A model generated the notes under the pieces. It was not told the origin of the DNA. It saw only the letters and a program-made list of their open reading frames with translations, and ran no database searches. DNA of 64,000 bases from Tragulus kanchil (Eukaryota; Chordata; Mammalia; Artiodactyla; Tragulidae): assembly GCA_022376925.1 (NCBI GenBank), contig JAIOJX010000032.1, positions 199,636,939-199,700,938 of the forward strand. The letters run 5' to 3'. Made by a program: the position numbers and the translations under genes. Positions 22,771-35,522 of this stretch are shown piece by piece. Each line of letters begins with the position of its first letter. Position 1 is the stretch's first letter.

Positions 22771-24349
22771 TAGATGTGATGGTTGTTTTATGATATATAG
22801 TGAAAACTTCAGCTTAAAGAAATAAAGTTCCTATTCCTTTAATTAAGAAATGAGACAAGAAATTTTTTTTAAAAAATAAAACTTAAAAGCTGTAACTTTT
22901 AAGCAATTTAGATCACTGTATTGAAAAAAGTTATGAATAAATATAAAATCTCCATACACCATCAGAATATATGAGTATACCATGTTTGTGACTACTATGC
23001 TTGATGTGTTAAGTGATTTGATGTCATAATGAAGAAAATACTAAAGCATCATGCAAAATGATTAACTTTTAAATTTTCTTGTGATCCTTACTTCCTCATA
23101 GAGAAAATTGGTACTTACAGATTCTCAAGAGCTTAAGACTTGTCAATTTTCCTTTGTTTTTTATCAATTAGAACCTTCCATCTTAAAAAGGGTTCTGTAG
23201 ACTTCTAGAATTCTACTTTTCCTAGCTCTGAATGCCCTTAGAACCTTCCTCTTAAAGTTGTCTTCCAAGTCTTGTTAATAAAACAACATCATATTAAGGA
23301 ATTTAAGAAAAGCAATATGAAGGAAAGAAGGGAGGGAGGGAGAAAAAAAGAAAGAAAAAAGGGAGAGAGGGAACTTGAACCTTTACTTGAAACAAAAATC
23401 AAAATGATCAGCAAAAGTGTTCTTGTTATTATTGGATATTTCCTTATTTATTTCACTTCCTGAACCTAAATCCAAATTGTAAAGTTCTACCTTTCAAAGG
23501 TACAGAAAGTTCAAAATGTCAATATTAATTTCAGTGAGGCAGGTGATTAACATAGTTTATAAAGAAAGGAAAAACCATTAACTATGACCTCTTACTATAC
23601 TTAGCTTTTTTTGGTATTTTGTTTCTTTTTCCTTAGCAATACAATATTTTCAGGAGGAATTAAGATTGCAGGCTCCAGAATCAGACTATGCTATCTGATT
23701 TGCTAGCTCTCTGATCACAGCAAACTAATAAAAATAAAGTTGTATTTTTCACAAAATGTGTCTTTTAATAGTATTTACTTTTGAAGAGTTATTGTGAGGA
23801 CTGAATTAGAAGGTCCATGCAAAGCGCATCCACTGGTATCTGAATAATCATTTAGCAGTTTCTAGATGTGATGGTTGTTTTATGATATATAGTGAAAACT
23901 TCAGCTTAAAGAAATAAAGTTCCTATTCCTTTAATTAAGAAATGAGACAAGAAATTTTTTTTAAAAAATAAAACTTAAAAGCTGTAACTTTTAAGCAATT
24001 TAGATCACTGTATTGAAAAAAGTTATGAATAAATATAAAATCTCCATACACCATCAGAATATATGAGTATACCATGTTTGTGACTACTATGCTTGATGTG
24101 TTAAGTGATTTGATGTCATAATGAAGAAAATACTAAAGCATCATGCAAAATGATTAACTTTTAAATTTTCTTGTGATCCTTACTTCCTCATAGAGAAAAT
24201 TGGTACTTACAGATTCTCAAGAGCTTAAGACTTGTCAATTTTCCTTTGTTTTTTATCATTTATATAAGGAAAGAGCAAACTGGTTTTGGCAGGTTACAAT
24301 ATATTACTAACATGCAATAGTATTTTTTTAATATATATTTTTTAAAATT

Positions 24350-24614
24350 TTGGTCTCTTTTATTGGTTTCTTATCTATTTATTTATTTTCATCCATCTTT
24401 ATTCTCTGGCCTGTGTGGGCCTTCCATTGCAGTGGTCTATCTCATTGCAGAGCACCGGCTCTGGGTGCATGAGCTGCAGAGTTCTGGCTCATAATTGGAC
24501 ACACTGGTTCAGTCACTCCGTGGCATGTGGGATCTTCTTGGGTCAGGGATCGAACCCGGAGCTCCTTTCACTGTAAGGGGGACTTCTAACCCACTGCACC
24601 ACCAGGGAAGCCCA
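24350..24614 (-). mobile_element. tRNA-derived SINE, GC-core type
   Basis: Reverse orientation: the tail (ATTTATTTATTTTCATCCAT) comes first, then 'ctggcctgtgtgggccttcc', a degraded palindromic core and the tRNA-like head ending 'ccaccagggaagcccaca'. It belongs to the same group as 21657-22000 and is more diverged. A possible short target-site duplication around 'gtatttttta' flanks it. Confidence 0.8.
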
Positions 24615-25534
24615 CAGTGGTATTTTTTATTATTGCTTTTATATTTATCATTATCTTTTATTTATGAGAAGTGATACTGACTTTCCATGTATCTTATCAT
24701 TACATATATTCCTTTTAAAATAAATGTATTTCTTTTTAAGTAAAAGAAATCAACTTAAGACAAATGATAACACAGTGATAAATGGTCATGATAAAATTGG
24801 TGAAGGAGGTACTCATATGATACAAGCATAACAAACAGTGCATAAGCCTTCCTCACGGCTTGTCCTTAAATTAGTACTCAAATCATGACAACTCCATGGG
24901 GTTTTAGATAGTCTCCATGTTGTCTATCATTTTGCTTAATATTTTCACCAAAGGATATAAGAAAGATCCATCGCATTCAAGAGACAAATCTATCTGAAGG
25001 TTTGAAAGTGTCCTGGGATGGATGCTCCATTCTAACACACATAGTTTCAGGTATCTATTCTCCAGTTTTAGGTGTGCACTCATCACAGAGGAAGCAGGGG
25101 GCAGGAGCGAAGAAAGGATATACTCCATGTGACACCAGTTTTGTATCAGGAGGAGGAAAATGTCCAGAACTTGACAATGAATAGGATGCCACAACCTCTT
25201 GAATGAAAGGTAACCTGTGAGGTGTCCTCTCGATCTTTGTAGTCACAAGAAACCACAGAGGAATATAAAAAGAGAATGAAAACGTGTCCAGAAACTTAAT
25301 ATTCTTTAGATTTTAGGCTGGTCGGCCAACCAAAGGATGAAAATTCAGTTTTATAAGATGAAAGTCAAGAGGCTTTACCTGAAGATGCTAGATGTTGGGT
25401 CTGACCATATTTCAGTACCATCAGAATGGTAATCTTAACACAGTTAATTCAATGATAATATATTTGATCATATTGTGTAAGCTCTGTAGTTCTTTTGCCT
25501 GGATTATGTCTTTGGGTCACCAGAAGGTCTCATG

Positions 25535-25650
25535 ATGTAGGCAGAGCAGGTAGAATGGCAATTTTACAGATGAGAAGACTGCAGTCCAGTCTGCAGTCTG
25601 GACTTCTGCAGACTGCAGAAGTTAAATGAGGTCCAGAAAGGCCAAACCAC
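25535..25650 (-). mobile_element. Possible MIR relic interrupted by hairpin
   Basis: 'caattttacagatgagaaga' is the most recognisable reversed MIR phrase, followed after an interruption by 'gttaaatgaggtccagaaag'. The interruption is the palindromic block at 25574-25620. The element recurs at about 26669-26784. Confidence 0.45.
25591..25618. repeat. Hairpin with repeated CTGCAG motifs
   Basis: Arms 25591-25600 (ctgcagtctg) and 25609-25618 (cagactgcag) pair perfectly around 8 bases. The surrounding 25574-25620 contains four CTGCAG hexamers and an alternative pairing between 'agtccag' and 'ctggact'. It is repeated in copy 2 of duplication 9 (about 26725-26752). Confidence 0.9.
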
Positions 25651-26922
25651 ACATCGAAATCCCTACACTGGCCTGGGCAGGGGATAAGCTTGCCATAACA
25701 AACACTGAGCCATGCAGCCTCAGGCAAAACCAGACCCACCAGAAATGTGACATAATTTCAGATGTTTAAAAGAAATATTTATCATTATCTTTTATTTATG
25801 AGAAGTGATACTGACTTTCCATGTATCTTATCATTACATATATTCCTTTTAAAATAAATGTATTTCTTTTTAAGTAAAAGAAATCAACTTAAGACAAATG
25901 ATAACACAGTGATAAATGGTCATGATAAAATTGGTGAAGGAGGTACTCATATGATACAAGCATAACAAACAGTGCATAAGCCTTCCTCACGGCTTGTCCT
26001 TAAATTAGTACTCAAATCATGACAACTCCATGGGGTTTTAGATAGTCTCCATGTTGTCTATCATTTTGCTTAATATTTTCACCAAAGGATATAAGAAAGA
26101 TCCATCGCATTCAAGAGACAAATCTATCTGAAGGTTTGAAAGTGTCCTGGGATGGATGCTCCATTCTAACACACATAGTTTCAGGTATCTATTCTCCAGT
26201 TTTAGGTGTGCACTCATCACAGAGGAAGCAGGGGGCAGGAGCGAAGAAAGGATATACTCCATGTGACACCAGTTTTGTATCAGGAGGAGGAAAATGTCCA
26301 GAACTTGACAATGAATAGGATGCCACAACCTCTTGAATGAAAGGTAACCTGTGAGGTGTCCTCTCGATCTTTGTAGTCACAAGAAACCACAGAGGAATAT
26401 AAAAAGAGAATGAAAACGTGTCCAGAAACTTAATATTCTTTAGATTTTAGGCTGGTCGGCCAACCAAAGGATGAAAATTCAGTTTTATAAGATGAAAGTC
26501 AAGAGGCTTTACCTGAAGATGCTAGATGTTGGGTCTGACCATATTTCAGTACCATCAGAATGGTAATCTTAACACAGTTAATTCAATGATAATATATTTG
26601 ATCATATTGTGTAAGCTCTGTAGTTCTTTTGCCTGGATTATGTCTTTGGGTCACCAGAAGGTCTCATGATGTAGGCAGAGCAGGTAGAATGGCAATTTTA
26701 CAGATGAGAAGACTGCAGTCCAGTCTGCAGTCTGGACTTCTGCAGACTGCAGAAGTTAAATGAGGTCCAGAAAGGCCAAACCACACATCGAAATCCCTAC
26801 ACTGGCCTGGCAGGTATCATCAATGTGGGAATAAGCTTGCCATAACAAACACTGAGCCATGCAGCCTCAGGCAAAACCAGACCCACCAGAAATGTGACAT
26901 AATTTCAGATGTTTAAAAGAAA

Positions 26923-27430
26923 GCCATCTTACCAGCCTTCACGGATTTGTGGGGAAGGTTTTACCCTTGGGAAAGCAATTGATTCTTCTGGTAGTCAGTG
27001 TAGTTTGGGGCTGGCCTCCTGAATTGGTCAATCCAATTGACTTGACTACTGAAAACTTCCTATTCCATAACCTCTGCCCTCTAAATGTTTACATCCTGGT
27101 CGAAAATTGGTAGTCAGGCTATCAGGTCTGGTTATGCAGGTCCTGCTGGCACCCATTAGGAGAACCAGTCACATCCCAAATTCAGTGAAATGAACTGTGC
27201 CTTACACTGTCTGGAAAACAACCTGGTCTATAAGAAAACAGAATAATGATGCAAGGTAAGAGGTGCAAGAGAGTACTAAGTTCTACAGGCGTGGAAAGGG
27301 AAAGACCTTACAGCCCACTGGTGAATGTCATGCACCATGCACAGGGGCCAAACCTGCCTGACCACAGTCCCTTTTGCAGAACCCCCGGCAATACAGGCAG
27401 GGTTATTCAGCTGCCCTTTATGAGTCTCCT
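26923..27430. other. Unique non-coding DNA
   Basis: No recognised gene. A 107-residue frame starting at 27246 runs into the downstream SINE and is not supported. Confidence 0.5.
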
Positions 27431-27845
27431 GTGCATGTGTGCTAAGTCACTTCAGTTGTGTCCAAGTCTTTGCAACTCCATGGACTGTAACCCACCAGGT
27501 TCCTCTGTCAGTAGGATTCTCTGGAAAAGAATGCTGGAGTGGGGGCTTCCCTTGTGGTCCAGTGGGTAAAGAGTTCACCTTGCAGTGCAAGGGGCACCAT
27601 TTCGATCCCTGGCCCAGGAAGATCCCACATGCTGCAGAACAGCTGGACCAGTGTGTCCAATTAGGAGCCAGCACTCTGGATTGTATGAGCCCAGAAAAAA
27701 AAAAAAAGAGAGAGAGAATACTGGAGTAGGTTGCCACGCCCTTCTCCAGGGGATTTTTCCTACTAAGGGATGCAACTTGAGTCTCTTGAATCTTTTGCAT
27801 TGGTAGATGGCTTCTTTACCACTAGTGCCATCTGGGAGGCCCTTG
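27431..27845 (-). mobile_element. Bov-tA type SINE, split by a second SINE
   Basis: Minus-strand Bov-A/Bov-tA element in two parts, 27431-27540 and 27728-27845, with 'tccatggactgtaacccacc' and 'ggatttttcctactaaggga' as diagnostic stretches. It is flanked by a 10-bp target-site duplication (tgagtctcct) at 27421-27430 and 27846-27855. The interruption is the plus-strand SINE at 27541-27714. Confidence 0.85.
27541..27714 (+). mobile_element. Nested 3'-truncated tRNA-derived SINE
   Basis: Head 'ggcttcccttgtggtccagt', tRNA-like segment and the first part of the GC-core body, ending in an A-run plus GA repeats at 27694-27717. It is flanked by a 13-bp target-site duplication with one mismatch (27528-27540 and 27715-27727) lying in the host SINE, so it inserted after the host. 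The family's usual 3' half is absent. Confidence 0.85.
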
Positions 27846-27855
27846 TGAGTCTCCT

Positions 27856-28770
27856 ACTCCTTCCAAATCTGTATTCTCAGCTTCACACTGACTTAACCTT
27901 CCATCTTCTTTTCAGGGGTTCTACCAGGCTTGGGCCTCGCATTCCACATACAAGATAAACTAAAACCTGCATTGAGAAGAATGGAATGAAGGGCAAAGTC
28001 TCTTGACAAATCACCAATGAGTAGTTTATTATGATAGCCTTAACAAGGAAAAGTGAAGAAGAGGTTCACCAAAAACAAATTAGAGACTTTCTTAGCTGTA
28101 AATTCCTCTGAAATATCATCATAACCCAAGGATCAGTGGTAAGCTAACCAGATGTTTGGATTTTCCTCATAATATTTCAGTAAAACTAGTGACCTACTTC
28201 AGTTGAAAGTTCCTAAGACAGGGCTCTCTCTTCTTTAGATTCAGTCATAATCATATTTCTAAATTTGCCATATTCCCTTTTTCTTTTAAATGAAGGAAGA
28301 AAGTCTAACTAGAATCTCAAAAATCATTTTATGAAGATGGAGAAATGATTTGAAAATGGTTGCATGTAAATAGCTTTGGATAGAAATGCTGAGGTCAGGA
28401 TAAGGCAAGCTGGTTGTTAGGTTTCATGACATCAAAATAATCAGTTTAGAAGATAAGCTTTTCTAGCAAATCAAAATATGCCCTGGTAACTCATCTTCTA
28501 CCTCCCCATCATCCTTCCCAAATCAGGAAAGGTTGCATTTTACAATGGCAATCAGCTGGCTTCCTCAATCTCATGGCTTTGTGAATTCTAGACTTTTAGG
28601 CTTAGGAAATGACTTAGCAGTGGTCAAGAGTAAAATGTAAGCCTGCAGGTGTCATTTCAGGGTTTTCTATCTCTCCCCCACTCATGACCTTGATGTTTCA
28701 AGGTCACACATATGCAAAACTTCCTACCATCACCTCTTTCCTACATACACATAAAATTACATGTGCATCA
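27856..28770. other. Unique non-coding DNA
   Basis: AT-rich, with no recognised gene or assigned repeat. Confidence 0.5.
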
Positions 28771-28774
28771 GTAT

Positions 28775-28818
28775 TTGTGTGTGTGTGTGTGTGTGTGTAT
28801 GGGGGGGGGGGTGTGTGG
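28775..28818 (+). repeat. (GT)n with embedded G-run microsatellite
   Basis: About 11 GT units, then 'atg', a run of 10 or 11 G, then more GT. Length-variable sequence of this kind is likely to be polymorphic. Confidence 0.9.
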
Positions 28819-29395
28819 TCATTACACATTCCAAGCTGATTTCAAACAAATAAACTGATAACGTTCACTGTATTTCCAGTGGGTTACCAAAGGCAGAGTG
28901 TGAGATTCTGAGAAGGAATTTTGAACTAGAAATAAGAAAAAAATGTGATCCAAGACAGTAGTTATGCATCTCCAGCCAGCTCACTACAAATTAACTTCAA
29001 AAATATTCTCTCTCCATCCTCTCAGCACTTACCACACTAAATGACTATCTAGCCAAAGAAGGGGAAAAGAGCATAGGTACTTGTAGAAAATACCTGTTCA
29101 AAACAGCAAGTTACTCATAGCTGAAAATAGACCCAAAAACACAATAGAGAAAAATAAAAGTGGTTAGAGGAAAAAAAAAAACAGGGCTGAAATAAGCCTA
29201 ATTATTAGCACAGTTGTTTTGAAATGATAGGAGTTGTTACTTTTTTTTAGTTTTATCTCTCATTTTAAAAAATATAAAACCACATTATTTTTATACTATG
29301 AAAACATAAAGTAATATTTTTGAGAAAAGAAATAAAGCACATGGGCTTTCAAAAGATACACAGTGGAAAAGTAATGCGACTTAAGTTCACTGAGA

Positions 29396-29584
29396 GCATA
29401 GATGGCCTTAGTAGTGAAGAACCTGCCTGCCAATGCAGGAGACATAAGAGATGCATGTTCGATCCCCGGGTCAGGAAGATCCCCTGAAGAAGAGCATAGC
29501 AACCCACTGCAGTATTCTTGCCTGGAGAATCCCATGGACACAGGAGCCTGGCGGGCTACAGTTACAAAGAGCTGGATATGACAA
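29396..29584 (+). mobile_element. Bov-tA type SINE, first copy
   Basis: tRNA-like head ('gaacctgcctgccaatgcag', 'gttcgatccccgggtcagga') followed by the Bov-A body ('gagaatcccatggacacagg', 'gagcctggcgggctacagtt'). It ends without a clear A-tail. Confidence 0.9.
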
Positions 29585-30455
29585 AAGAGTATCCATATCA
29601 CAAACCGGACAGAGGGCAACTCCCCATGGGAGGTGGACAAGTGGACTGAAGCTGTAGGTGGGAAGCAGTGGCTTTGGTTAGAATGCAAGGAGCTCTGGCC
29701 CCTTGGTCTGCTGTCGCTCTGTTTGGGAACATGTCCAGGAGTTAGTTGGGGGCAACAGTCACATGTTCTCTCATTCTCCTTCATCCAGTAGGAAAAGAGG
29801 TTTAGGAGAAGTCGTGGTTGGGCCAACCTTCTTGACTGTTCCAATGCAGCACACTTTCCTACTGCTGACAGAGATGGGATGGGGAAAGGGCGAGGGTGGA
29901 GAAAGCTATAGGCAAGTGCCAGAGGGAAAAATAAACAATTTTCATTCTTCATTCCATTTCAAGAATTGGACCTGACCTTGATTAATACTGAACATACTTC
30001 CACTCCTGGACACTAGGGCCCAGGAATAAAATTATGCAGTTCAATGCAAATTAACTTCAAAAATATTCTCTCTCCATCCTCTCAGCACTTACCACACTAA
30101 ATGACTATCTAGCCAAAGAAGGGGAAAAGAGCATAGGTACTTGTAGAAAATACCTGTTCAAAACAGCAAGTTACTCATAGCTGAAAATAGACCCAAAAAC
30201 ACAATAGAGAAAAATAAAAGTGGTTAGAGGAAAAAAAAAAACAGGGCTGAAATAAGCCTAATTATTAGCACAGTTGTTTTGAAATGATAGGAGTTGTTAC
30301 TTTTTTTTAGTTTTATCTCTCATTTTAAAAAATATAAAACCACATTATTTTTATACTATGAAAACATAAAGTAATATTTTTGAGAAAAGAAATAAAGCAC
30401 ATGGGCTTTCAAAAGATACACAGTGGAAAAGTAATGCGACTTAAGTTCACTGAGA

Positions 30456-30644
30456 GCATAGATGGCCTTAGTAGTGAAGAACCTGCCTGCCAATGCAGGA
30501 GACATAAGAGATGCATGTTCGATCCCCGGGTCAGGAAGATCCCCTGAAGAAGAGCATAGCAACCCACTGCAGTATTCTTGCCTGGAGAATCCCATGGACA
30601 CAGGAGCCTGGCGGGCTACAGTTACAAAGAGCTGGATATGACAA
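30456..30644 (+). mobile_element. Bov-tA type SINE, second copy
   Basis: Identical counterpart of 29396-29584 created by tandem duplication 10. Confidence 0.9.
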
Positions 30645-31318
30645 AAGAGTATCCATATCACAAACCGGACAGAGGGCAACTCCCCATGGGAGGTGGACAA
30701 GTGGACTGAAGCTGTAGGTGGGAAGCAGTGGCTTTGGTTAGAATGCAAGGAGCTCTGGCCCCTTGGTCTGCTGTCGCTCTGTTTGGGAACATGTCCAGGA
30801 GTTAGTTGGGGGCAACAGTCACATGTTCTCTCATTCTCCTTCATCCAGTAGGAAAAGAGGTTTAGGAGAAGTCGTGGTTGGGCCAACCTTCTTGACTGTT
30901 CCAATGCAGCACACTTTCCTACTGCTGACAGAGATGGGATGGGGAAAGGGCGAGGGTGGAGAAAGCTATAGGCAAGTGCCAGAGGGAAAAATAAACAATT
31001 TTCATTCTTCATTCCATTTCAAGAATTGGACCTGACCTTGATTAATACTGAACATACTTCCACTCCTGGACACTAGGGCCCAGGAATAAAATTATGCAGT
31101 TACTATCAGGAGTCTCCATAGGCAAGCCAGAACCCATGGTTTGTGATGTGGATATGCTACAGTCATTTCAACCTACACAGGGCAAGATTTAGAATGGTCC
31201 ACAGTAGGCCTACCTATCTACATCTCATGTGAGAACAACTGTGCTTAAAAAAGGCAACGTATCATTTTAGGGTGCCCTTTTATTCTCTGGAAGAGAGATT
31301 GCAAAAGTAAATAAACAC

Positions 31319-33483
31319 CTATGACCTAATCCACTTTTTTTACCCCAAATAAATCAGGATCCTATAGAAGCTGGTACTTCCTCACATCTACCTTTTCTTT
31401 CCGCTAGTAATCTAGTCATCATGTTAAGACTTTTTAAAAGATTCCCTTTTTCTCCCCTATCCAAGATAGTGACACCAACAAAGGGTTATGGAACTGTGCT
31501 ACCAGACTGCAGGTGGGTGCAGACTGGACTGAGGTTTGGGACTTTGGAGATACCCTGACATCTCTGAGTCCTAGTTTGTCTTCTTCTACAGTGTTCTGCC
31601 AATTCTTGATGATCTCCCAAGGTTTTTTGTGAGAATCACAGGAAATAATATGTTCAGAAACACTTGTGAAAGTATAGTGCATTGTTACAAAACATACCTG
31701 GAGGAAGGTCAGGGAAAATACTGAACAGGATGTGGGGGCTGAGAAAAAAGGACTTGGGCATCCTCATGTTTTACTTCTAAGGTACTAACTTCTGCACTTT
31801 CTTTACATATAGTGAAGCAAAGGTGATATCTGGGTAGCTAAGGTACCTTCTTCCTTTTGCCTAACTCTGGTCACATCAAAAAAAAGGACACCTCTGCTGC
31901 CTGTCTCCTGAAGATGCAGAGGAAGAAACATCTAACATAGCATCGGTCTTTGCATCTGAAGTCTTCTGGGCAACATTGGAATGACTGTCCCTCTTTCTTC
32001 TATTTATTAAAGACATTTATTAACCAAATGATAAAAGAGGGAAGATTCAGAGCAGTAAGTCTTCACAAGAAATCAGGTTCACAAGATATAGAAGCTTCTT
32101 TAGAAGCTTGTCTTGTTCCCTGAATAGAACTGAGCAAAATTAAACAGGGTGCTGTGGAAGCAGGCTTTCCCAAGTTCTCTTCTCAGTGTTAATCACTACA
32201 ACCTTCACAACTCTGCTTCTGAACCCCTGCGATGATGGAATGCAGTCAGTTGACTATTAAGATATTCCTCATCTGTTAACAGAAAGGCTGCTAAATTGCT
32301 ACTCTGAGCAAATTTACATAGAAATCACCAAGGATACTCAACAAACAAGAAGGGAATTACCACAGAGACACAGAAGCATCTCATTTCTGGTCCCTGTAAA
32401 ACACTATGACCTAATCCACTTTTTTTACCCCAAATAAATCAGGATCCTATAGAAGCTGGTACTTCCTCACATCTACCTTTTCTTTCCGCTAGTAATCTAG
32501 TCATCATGTTAAGACTTTTTAAAAGATTCCCTTTTTCTCCCCTATCCAAGATAGTGACACCAACAAAGGGTTATGGAACTGTGCTACCAGACTGCAGGTG
32601 GGTGCAGACTGGACTGAGGTTTGGGACTTTGGAGATACCCTGACATCTCTGAGTCCTAGTTTGTCTTCTTCTACAGTGTTCTGCCAATTCTTGATGATCT
32701 CCCAAGGTTTTTTGTGAGAATCACAGGAAATAATATGTTCAGAAACACTTGTGAAAGTATAGTGCATTGTTACAAAACATACCTGGAGGAAGGTCAGGGA
32801 AAATACTGAACAGGATGTGGGGGCTGAGAAAAAAGGACTTGGGCATCCTCATGTTTTACTTCTAAGGTACTAACTTCTGCACTTTCTTTACATATAGTGA
32901 AGCAAAGGTGATATCTGGGTAGCTAAGGTACCTTCTTCCTTTTGCCTAACTCTGGTCACATCAAAAAAAAGGACACCTCTGCTGCCTGTCTCCTGAAGAT
33001 GCAGAGGAAGAAACATCTAACATAGCATCGGTCTTTGCATCTGAAGTCTTCTGGGCAACATTGGAATGACTGTCCCTCTTTCTTCTATTTATTAAAGACA
33101 TTTATTAACCAAATGATAAAAGAGGGAAGATTCAGAGCAGTAAGTCTTCACAAGAAATCAGGTTCACAAGATATAGAAGCTTCTTTAGAAGCTTGTCTTG
33201 TTCCCTGAATAGAACTGAGCAAAATTAAACAGGGTGCTGTGGAAGCAGGCTTTCCCAAGTTCTCTTCTCAGTGTTAATCACTACAACCTTCACAACTCTG
33301 CTTCTGAACCCCTGCGATGATGGAATGCAGTCAGTTGACTATTAAGATATTCCTCATCTGTTAACAGAAAGGCTGCTAAATTGCTACTCTGAGCAAATTT
33401 ACATAGAAATCACCAAGGATACTCAACAAACAAGAAGGGAATTACCACAGAGACACAGAAGCATCTCATTTCTGGTCCCTGTA
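31319..33483 (+). repeat. Tandem duplication 11, period 1085 bp
   Basis: Copy 1 is 31319-32398 and copy 2 is 32404-33483, with 5 filler bases. I found no internal differences. A weak MIR-like stretch may be present at about 31500-31690. Frames of 82 residues at 31434 and 32519 recur and are unrecognised. The end of copy 2 overlaps duplication 12, so 33208-33483 is present three times. Confidence 0.96.
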
Positions 33484-35313
33484 GAGCTGCTGCCTTCTGA
33501 GCACAACCGTCAGGGCCAGGTTCCTGGGAATGGAAGAGGAACTGCAACTGGCGAAGGGAAAATCAGCCAGCGCCCCTTGGCTGCTTCCACCTCTTACACT
33601 CATTTGGACTTAATCTACATCTGGCTTGCTAATACATTGGTCCTTTCCTAACTTTCACTCCCTCATTCCCCTCATACAGTTTTCTGCAGCTCCCTCTCCC
33701 TTATAATGGAAGAAGATTCTGCTCTTAATTAGAGTTTCACGCCCATCACCAAAGGTTAATTGCTCAATTGTCTCTGCTCCACTCTGTCTCAGCAGTGCCT
33801 GCTGCTCACTGGTGTTCCACTTAGTGCAGCGTTTAGTCAAGTGTGTTAGGAGAAAACTTCCCCCAGAGATCTTGAGGGCCGGGGATGTCTCTCTTCCTTT
33901 CTCTGCAAATGTCCTTTTCTGCTCTTGCCTGCCATCCAGATAAGCATTCTGGGTTCAGACAGGCTCCTCTCTCCTGGGGCACCACCCAATGAAATGTTTT
34001 CTGCTTTGCTGTTCTGAATTTCTCTGTCTTTCCAAGAGGGGACTGCAGCCTCAGTCTACCTGGGCTGAGGGTTCTGCTGTCTGCTCTGAGTTTGCAATAC
34101 ATGCACCTCAAGGCTCTTTGAAGTCTGCCCTCCAAAGACTTTCAGAACTGTCACTATGTCCAAAATCTATGCCTGCCAACTCCACACTCTGGGAGAGTAA
34201 AATCCTTTCCTTCTCATGAGACCAGGTCAGATATTATAACTCCTCGCAGAATGAAAATAGAACTGAGCAAAATTAAACAGGGTGCTGTGGAAGCAGGCTT
34301 TCCCAAGTTCTCTTCTCAGTGTTAATCACTACAACCTTCACAACTCTGCTTCTGAACCCCTGCGATGATGGAATGCAGTCAGTTGACTATTAAGATATTC
34401 CTCATCTGTTAACAGAAAGGCTGCTAAATTGCTACTCTGAGCAAATTTACATAGAAATCACCAAGGATACTCAACAAACAAGAAGGGAATTACCACAGAG
34501 ACACAGAAGCATCTCATTTCTGGTCCCTGTAGAGCTGCTGCCTTCTGAGCACAACCGTCAGGGCCAGGTTCCTGGGAATGGAAGAGGAACTGCAACTGGC
34601 GAAGGGGAAAATCAGCCAGCGCCCCCCTTGGCTGCTTCCACCTCTTACACTCATTTGGACTTAATCTACATCTGGCTTGCTAATACATTGGTCCTTTCCT
34701 AACTTTCACTCCCTCATTCCCCTCATACAGTTTTCTGCAGCTCCCTCTCCCTTATAATGGAAGAAGATTCTGCTCTTAATTAGAGTTTCACGCCCATCAC
34801 CAAAGGTTAATTGCTCAATTGTCTCTGCTCCACTCTGTCTCAGCAGTGCCTGCTGCTCACTGGTGTTCCACTTAGTGCAGCGTTTAGTCAAGTGTGTTAG
34901 GAGAAAACTTCCCCCAGAGATCTTGAGGGCCGGGGATGTCTCTCTTCCTTTCTCTGCAAATGTCCTTTTCTGCTCTTGCCTGCCATCCAGATAAGCATTC
35001 TGGGTTCAGACAGGCTCCTCTCTCCTGGGGCACCACCCAATGAAATGTTTTCTGCTTTGCTGTTCTGAATTTCTCTGTCTTTCCAAGAGGGGACTGCAGC
35101 CTCAGTCTACCTGGGCTGAGGGTTCTGCTGTCTGCTCTGAGTTTGCAATACATGCACCTCAAGGCTCTTTGAAGTCTGCCCTCCAAAGACTTTCAGAACT
35201 GTCACTATGTCCAAAATCTATGCCTGCCAACTCCACACTCTGGGAGAGTAAAATCCTTTCCTTCTCATGAGACCAGGTCAGATATTATAACTCCTCGCAG
35301 AATGAAAATAGAA
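33208..35313 (+). repeat. Tandem duplication 12, period 1048-1051 bp
   Basis: Copy 1 is 33208-34262 and copy 2 is 34256-35313; they overlap by 7 bases of shared sequence (aatagaa). Differences are one G in a GGG run and two C in a C-run (33559-33575 against 34606-34626). A 100-residue minus-strand frame at 33833-34135 and 34884-35186 recurs and has no recognised domain. Confidence 0.95.
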
Positions 35314-35522
35314 GTGAATGTCCATGCCATTCCCATGTCTTTGGATTTGTCATCTTGTTCTCCATGACTGGAATACCCTCTTCTTCTCCCTTCTCCAGAC
35401 CACAGTCCAGATCATTTTGCAAGAACCATGTCAGTCTTCTCTCGTATGTTGCCTTCCCATCTATGCTCTGGAAACACAAGGAAGGCCTGGGCTTTGTAAT
35501 TTTGTCATTTTCTGTGCTGTTT

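Larger units (their letters stand above)
22096..24258 (+). repeat. Tandem duplication 8, period 1092-1095 bp
   Basis: Copy 1 is 22096-23166 and copy 2 is 23191-24258. The 24-base filler at 23167-23190 contains 'agaaccttccatcttaaa', a near match to 'agaaccttcctcttaaag' found about 50 bases into each copy (22148 and 23240). Copy 2 lacks three bases in its first 45 bases (compare 22122-22141 with 23217-23233). Contents are a purine tract and a possible MIR relic. Confidence 0.94.
24641..26922 (+). repeat. Tandem duplication 9, period 1134-1147 bp
   Basis: Copy 1 is 24641-25775 and copy 2 is 25775-26922, sharing an 'a' at the junction with no filler. About 100 bases before the junction copy 1 reads 'ctgggcaggggataagc', whereas copy 2 has an extra stretch of about 13 bases there (26808-26832). 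Recurring frames on both strands around 24904-25246 and 26038-26380 have no recognised family. Confidence 0.94.
28987..31101 (+). repeat. Tandem duplication 10, period 1060 bp
   Basis: Copy 1 is 28987-30041 and copy 2 is 30047-31101, with 5 filler bases (30042-30046). I found no internal differences. Each copy carries one Bov-tA SINE. The 218-residue minus-strand frames at 29296-29952 and 30356-31012, the longest in the window, pass through that SINE in antisense. Confidence 0.96.

Noticed and set aside
29296..29952. 218-residue minus-strand open frame, the longest in the window, repeated at 30356-31012
   Set aside because: Its C-terminal half is the well-known antisense translation of a Bov-tA SINE (29396-29584), no domain is visible in the rest, and the second copy is a plain duplication. 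Not a gene.
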